Below are positions 5,190 to 8,463 of a stretch of 8,463 nt of DNA, piece after piece (position 1 is the stretch's first letter; the number at the start of each line of letters is the position of its first letter). The position numbers and the translations under genes were made by a program. This DNA is from Christiangramia sp. (GTDB lineage: Bacteria > Bacteroidota > Bacteroidia > Flavobacteriales > Flavobacteriaceae), in the NCBI GenBank assembly GCA_024635735.1, contig JAGXII010000021.1, forward strand, positions 1 through 8,463, given 5' to 3'. The notes beneath the pieces are model-generated. The model saw only the letters and a program-made list of their open reading frames with translations. It was not told where the DNA came from and did not search any database.

Positions 5190-7571
5190 TTAAAATTTCA
5201 GGGTAAGGCCCAGTAAAAAGTTAGTGGTAGCCTGCGGATAATACCCTGCTCCGTCAAAAGTCTGCATCCCAGAAGGCAGCTCCTCATTAGGAATATTATA
5301 GGTATAATAATAACCGTTCGAGACATATTTTGTATTAAAAAAATTATTCACGAGTCCGGTTAAAACAATTTCTTTAAAGTACCATGGCTTCTCCCAGGTG
5401 TACTGCACATTAAAATCGTTTACAAAATAACTGTCTAATTTCGAATTTTTGGCCTCCACATTACTCATAAACTGTTCACCAACATATTTTGATAGTAATT
5501 TAAGTTCCAGGTTATCTACAGGATGATAACTGAAAATATTACCCGCAACTATTTCCGGAGAAAAGGAAATATTGGTATTCCCGTAATTCACCAGTTCCCC
5601 GTTAAAGGTAGACACGAAGTCCACATTCTTATTCTGGCTTAAAGAAATATTCGGACGGATGCTGAATTTCTCGGAAACCCGAAAGGTAGCATCTACCTCA
5701 AGTCCTAAACGATAGCTATTCCCGCTATTCTCACGAATAAAAACTCCTTCATCATCAATACCACCGGTTAAAACCAACTGGTTTTGATACGCCATATAAT
5801 ACAAATTGGTATTCACCTGTGCTGATGGTTTGTTATATCTCCAGCCAAGTTCAAAATCGTTAAGTTCTTCAGGTTCCGGATCTCCATTCTCATAATCGGC
5901 CCTACTTGGCTCTCTATGTGCTCTTGCATATGAAAAATAAAACTGGTTTACCATATTCAGCTCATAGGTAAGGCCCGCTTTAGGGTTGAAAAAACTGAAA
6001 TTGTCATCATTTAAGAACTGGCTTCCATCATCCAGAATCCCATCGGTCTCATAATGAATGGTCCTTAACTGAAGATCGGCGTACCCGGCAAGCTTTTCAG
6101 TAATGGCAAAATTCGCCTTTCCGTATACATTAAAGTCGGTTTTATCTGAAGTCCCAAAATAGTACGGATCATATGGATCATTATTGCGTGCAAATCTTGT
6201 ATAGATCACATTCCCAAAATGATCTCCTTCATACTTATTCCAGCCTCCTCCAAGAGTTACATCCCAGTTAGAATTTTGATAATTAAGACTAAAGACGGTT
6301 CCATAGAAATCATTATCCAGCCATTTTGTACCTACAAGATCTGAGGTGGTGACTTCCTCTCCATTAGCAACAAAAGGCTCCAGATCAAAATCATTGAGGC
6401 TGGCATCCTCTTCATATTCCTCATAATAACCACGGCCATAGGTATAATGCAAAGCTATATTTGAAGACCAGTTCTCCCCATAAGACTGATTCCATAAAAG
6501 TTGATAATGATCCTGTTTGTAATTATCGGTTTGATTATCGTAGAATTTCACATTCCCGGTCTCATCGGTGTAAATTCCGGCAGGGTTAAAAGTGCGGTCG
6601 TTTTCCAGAGTTTCAGCATCTATTCCGTACCAGGCCTGATAAGTTTTTTCGCTGCCACCAAAAGCAAGTGCTTTTAAAAGGGTATTTGCATCTACAAAAG
6701 TTCCTTGAAGAAAATATGATTTTAATTCGCTTTCCGCCCGGTCTATATAACCATCACTTTTAATTTTCGAGGCTCTCCCTGCAATTTCCCAGTGGTCATT
6801 GATGAGACCGGTACTGAATTTCACCGTGTGTTTAAAAGTATTGTAAGATCCTATACTGTTAGAAATTTCTGCCTTTGCTTCTTCTTCGTATGAATCGGTT
6901 AATATATTAAGGCTAGCACCAAATGCCCCGGCTCCATTGGTAGAAGTCCCGACTCCGCGTTGAAGTTGTAAATTTTCTACCGAAGAAGCAAAATCAGGTA
7001 AATCTACCCAGTAAGACCCCTGGCTTTCCGCGTCGTTGTAAGGGATTCCATTAATAGTAACATTAACCCTTGAGGCATCACTACCTCTAACCCGTAATCC
7101 TGTGTAACCAACTCCTGCTCCCGCATCGCTAGTAGTAACCACATTAGGCATGTAATTCATTAAAACCGGAATGTCCTGCCCAAGATTGCGATCCTCTATC
7201 TCCTCATTGCTAAGGTTGCTATAGGTGATTGGCGACTGGGCATTTACACGAACTGAAGACAGAAAAACCTCATCCAGACTTTCCTGTGCGCCCGAAAGGT
7301 CAACATTCAGTAACAGATCTTCGCTTAAATTGACCTTTTTGATCTTTTTGTTTCCGAAGGCAAAAATAATGGTGTAGGTTCCTTCCTTAAGTGTGAGGCT
7401 GTAGTCCCCATTAGCATCTGTAAAAGTCCCGCTACCGGTGCTTTTGAGATATACCGAAGCTTCTTCCACAGGAAGGCCACTTTCGGTAACTTTTCCTGAA
7501 ACGGTAAAGTCCTGTGCATAGGCCTGTATAGATAATACTAACAAACCCGCAAAAAATAATACATTTTTCAT
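5190..7571 (-). CDS. TonB-dependent outer-membrane receptor, TPP-riboswitch controlled (probable thiamine/precursor uptake)
   Basis: This 793-residue outer-membrane active transporter is powered by TonB-ExbBD. The signal peptide is 1-19 (cut after AYA). A carboxypeptidase-regulatory-like beta-sandwich spans about 22-92 (VSGKVTESGLPVEEASVYL, GTFTDANGDYSL), as is common in Bacteroidota receptors. A TonB-box-like LDEVFLSS is at 99-106. The plug runs about 113-226, with RNLGQDIPVLMNYMPNV, TGLRVRGSDASRVNVTINGIPYND and QLQRGVGTSTNGAGAFGASLNI. A 22-strand-type barrel follows to the end, finishing in LGLTLKF with the terminal Phe needed for barrel assembly. The ATG at 7571 gives a proper signal peptide. 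It is preceded by a promoter, a TPP aptamer and a terminator, so expression should fall when TPP is high. The substrate is inferred from that control alone. It appears monocistronic, and no inner-membrane thiamine transporter (pnuT-like) follows, because the next gene downstream is convergent. Confidence 0.95.
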   Translation of the reverse strand: MKNVLFFAGLLVLSIQAYAQDFTVSGKVTESGLPVEEASVYLKSTGSGTFTDANGDYSLTLKEGTYTIIFAFGNKKIKKVNLSEDLLLNVDLSGAQESLDEVFLSSVRVNAQSPITYSNLSNEEIEDRNLGQDIPVLMNYMPNVVTTSDAGAGVGYTGLRVRGSDASRVNVTINGIPYNDAESQGSYWVDLPDFASSVENLQLQRGVGTSTNGAGAFGASLNILTDSYEEEAKAEISNSIGSYNTFKHTVKFSTGLINDHWEIAGRASKIKSDGYIDRAESELKSYFLQGTFVDANTLLKALAFGGSEKTYQAWYGIDAETLENDRTFNPAGIYTDETGNVKFYDNQTDNYKQDHYQLLWNQSYGENWSSNIALHYTYGRGYYEEYEEDASLNDFDLEPFVANGEEVTTSDLVGTKWLDNDFYGTVFSLNYQNSNWDVTLGGGWNKYEGDHFGNVIYTRFARNNDPYDPYYFGTSDKTDFNVYGKANFAITEKLAGYADLQLRTIHYETDGILDDGSQFLNDDNFSFFNPKAGLTYELNMVNQFYFSYARAHREPSRADYENGDPEPEELNDFELGWRYNKPSAQVNTNLYYMAYQNQLVLTGGIDDEGVFIRENSGNSYRLGLEVDATFRVSEKFSIRPNISLSQNKNVDFVSTFNGELVNYGNTNISFSPEIVAGNIFSYHPVDNLELKLLSKYVGEQFMSNVEAKNSKLDSYFVNDFNVQYTWEKPWYFKEIVLTGLVNNFFNTKYVSNGYYYTYNIPNEELPSGMQTFDGAGYYPQATTNFLLGLTLKF

Positions 7572-7623
7572 CCGTAATAAATTTTACGAATAAAAGGGGC
7601 GATTATTCTTTTGATTAAAAATT

Positions 7624-7666
7624 AAAATAAAAAATCCTGAAACTGCCTTTGAAGGCAAAATCAGGA
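7624..7666 (-). terminator. Riboswitch expression platform: intrinsic terminator before the receptor gene
   Basis: On the minus strand TCCTGA (7666-7661) pairs with TCAGGA (7640-7635) around an inner GCCT/AGGC hairpin (7656-7645). It is followed by TTTTTT, A, TTTT (7634-7624). It sits between the TPP aptamer and the ATG at 7571. ACTCCT (7668-7663), overlapping the 5' arm, can pair with AGGGGT in the aptamer (7757-7752, one G-U). This offers an antiterminator when TPP is absent. Confidence 0.85.
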
Positions 7667-7676
7667 GTACATACGC

Positions 7677-7690
7677 TGCGCCTTGGCGCA
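7677..7690 (-). other. GC-rich hairpin between aptamer and terminator
   Basis: TGCGCC/GGCGCA (7690-7685 with 7682-7677) is a perfect 14-base palindromic hairpin, realistically with a CAAG tetraloop. It directly follows the GGGAA of the TPP aptamer. It may be part of a rearranged P1 region or a spacer helix. Confidence 0.6.
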
Positions 7691-7766
7691 ATTCCCTTGG
7701 CAGCATTACCTGCCCAGGTTCATTGGGTATGATCTCAGCCTATTTAAAGGCACCCCTTATGAGATA
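7688..7766 (-). promoter_or_regulatory. TPP riboswitch (THI element) aptamer
   Basis: On the minus strand the invariant TPP core appears in order: AAGGGGTGCC (7758-7749), GGCTGAGATCATACCC (7740-7725), GAACCTGGGCAGGTAATGCTG starting at 7721, and AAGGGAA (to 7692). These form the pyrimidine-sensing arm (CTGAGA) and the pyrophosphate-sensing arm of the aptamer. The P1 helix is not canonical. GCAAT/ATTGC (7770-7766 with 7692-7688) would pair but begins at or before the predicted start site, and CATA/TATG (7761-7758 with 7673-7670) is a weaker alternative. A terminator follows, so TPP binding should stop transcription of the receptor. Confidence 0.97.
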
Positions 7767-7772
7767 TTGCTG

Positions 7773-7802
7773 CAAATGTAACAAGCTTTTTCATAAATCC
7801 AA
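7773..7802 (-). promoter_or_regulatory. Promoter of the riboswitch-receptor transcript
   Basis: On the minus strand TTG (7802-7800), a 19-base spacer and TACATTTG (7780-7773) match the Bacteroidota consensus exactly. The start site would fall near 7767, immediately before the TPP aptamer core, which supports it strongly. Confidence 0.8.
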
Positions 7803-7810
7803 TACATTTG
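7803..7810 (+). promoter_or_regulatory. Possible -7 box of the divergent sensor kinase gene
   Basis: TACATTTG on the plus strand matches TAnnTTTG exactly and lies 36 bases before the ATG at 7847. No TTG is found at the usual distance upstream, so a partner activator may be needed. It abuts the -33 TTG of the opposite promoter. Confidence 0.4.
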
Positions 7811-7846
7811 ACAGAAATGGCTTAATTTTAGATAATATTAATAGTA

Positions 7847-8463
7847 ATGCATAACTCCCGACGCTCCATCACTGTAAAAGTTGTTGCCGGCTATCTAATA
7901 GTTGCAATCCTGGCAGGCCTTGCGGTTTTGTTTATCTATAGTCAGGTAGTTTCTTACTCTAAAACTGCCCAGTCCAATAGTGAAAATAATCAACAATTAA
8001 TCCTCGTAAGTGAGATAACGACCGATTTAAATCAGTCTGAAAACACGAGTCGCCGACTCATTCAAACAGGAAATGAGGAAGAATTGGAACTCTATAATTC
8101 CCAGATCGATTCTATTAAATATAAACTTGGTGATCTTGAAAAGGCCTATGATGGCGCCGGCCTGGAAATAGAGGTAGATAGCATGGCAAGGCTGCTGGAG
8201 CAGAAAAAGGAAAACCTTAAGGAACTTATAGAACTCCGAAATACCGATGCCAACACTAATTATTACTCCAGGGTTTTAAGGGAACTCAAGAATATAGACG
8301 CTTCATTTTCAGATTATAATTACGAAAACAGGTTCAGGGATCTGAAGCCCTACCAACGCGATGTTCTTATTAAATGGCTGGAGTATTCCAAAAAAGATAA
8401 TTCGGCACAACTTACCAATCAGCGACTGGATTCACTGGTAAGTGCAGTAAAAAGGGTCTTAAC
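7847..8463 (+). CDS. N-terminal sensor region of a probable hybrid histidine kinase (partial, cut by the right edge)
   Basis: I translated 205 codons from the ATG at 7847; the frame remains open at the window end. Residues 5-10 are basic (RRSITVK), and a single membrane segment lies at about 11-33 (VVAGYLIVAILAGLAVLFIYSQ is its core). The rest to residue 205 is almost wholly helical and charged, as in CHASE3-like or four-helix extracytoplasmic sensor domains. The phrase SENNQQLILVSEITTDLNQSENTSRRLIQTGN and the later DLKPYQRDVLIKWLEYSKKDN recall flavobacterial hybrid sensor kinase/response regulators, but no kinase domain is in view, so this is recognition by resemblance. It could also be a methyl-accepting-like or other sensor. 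An in-frame TAG at 7829 with no start between it and 7847 fixes the start. It diverges from the thiamine-type receptor. Confidence 0.75.
   Translation, partial: MHNSRRSITVKVVAGYLIVAILAGLAVLFIYSQVVSYSKTAQSNSENNQQLILVSEITTDLNQSENTSRRLIQTGNEEELELYNSQIDSIKYKLGDLEKAYDGAGLEIEVDSMARLLEQKKENLKELIELRNTDANTNYYSRVLRELKNIDASFSDYNYENRFRDLKPYQRDVLIKWLEYSKKDNSAQLTNQRLDSLVSAVKRVL

Noticed and set aside
7325..7519. 64-codon minus-strand frame within the receptor gene
   Set aside because: It is the same strand in a shifted frame; the receptor frame carries the carboxypeptidase-like domain here, so this is a shadow and not a frameshift.
7759..7854. Short plus-strand frame starting ATGAGATATTGC
   Set aside because: It runs through the riboswitch edge and both promoters, is out of frame with the gene at 7847, and its translation looks random.

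Overview
The window looks like a piece of a marine-type Flavobacteriaceae chromosome (Bacteroidota, resembling Gramella/Christiangramia, though the genus is a guess). Four things point there. Coding DNA is AT-rich and genes lack strong Shine-Dalgarno sequences. Promoters follow the Bacteroidota pattern TTG-N~20-TAnnTTTG. The outer-membrane receptor carries an N-terminal carboxypeptidase-regulatory-like domain. Protein families such as DUF3127 and the 'AHQxGTPLSS' histidine kinase are typical of the phylum. No mobile element, CRISPR array, tRNA or rRNA is visible.

Left part (1-1870, minus strand): a probable two-gene unit of a flavin reductase-like protein and a DUF3127 protein (6 bp gap) ends at a clear intrinsic terminator. 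It is followed by aat, the Leu/Phe-tRNA-protein transferase of the N-end rule pathway, which runs off the left edge. The DUF3127 protein ends in an acidic tip almost identical to that of single-stranded DNA-binding protein.

Middle (1921-4700): an orphan membrane histidine kinase (plus strand) collides tail to tail, with a 4-base overlap, with a minus-strand chain of greA, a HIT-family protein and a 4HBT thioesterase. The HIT and thioesterase genes overlap by GTGA. greA has a good promoter about 190 bp upstream, giving a long 5' leader with a hairpin-plus-T-run at its very start, a second stronger hairpin, a short palindrome and three exact copies of one 8-mer.

Right part (4701-8463): a small secreted lipoprotein appears to be a Rieske-fold protein that has lost most of its iron-sulfur ligands. 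It converges on a TonB-dependent receptor. The receptor has a complete control region: a consensus promoter, a TPP (thiamine pyrophosphate) riboswitch aptamer and an intrinsic terminator, all before the start codon. This makes it a probable thiamine or thiamine-precursor outer-membrane receptor that is shut off when TPP is plentiful. Diverging from it is the N-terminal sensor part of a membrane protein, most likely a hybrid histidine kinase, cut by the right edge. The two divergent promoters form an 8-bp inverted repeat and overlap.

The most unusual items are the greA leader, the degenerate Rieske-like lipoprotein, the SSB-like tail on DUF3127 and the TPP-controlled receptor with its interlocked divergent promoter. 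The TPP riboswitch is a known class; I did not find a clear multi-gene system of a wholly new kind.
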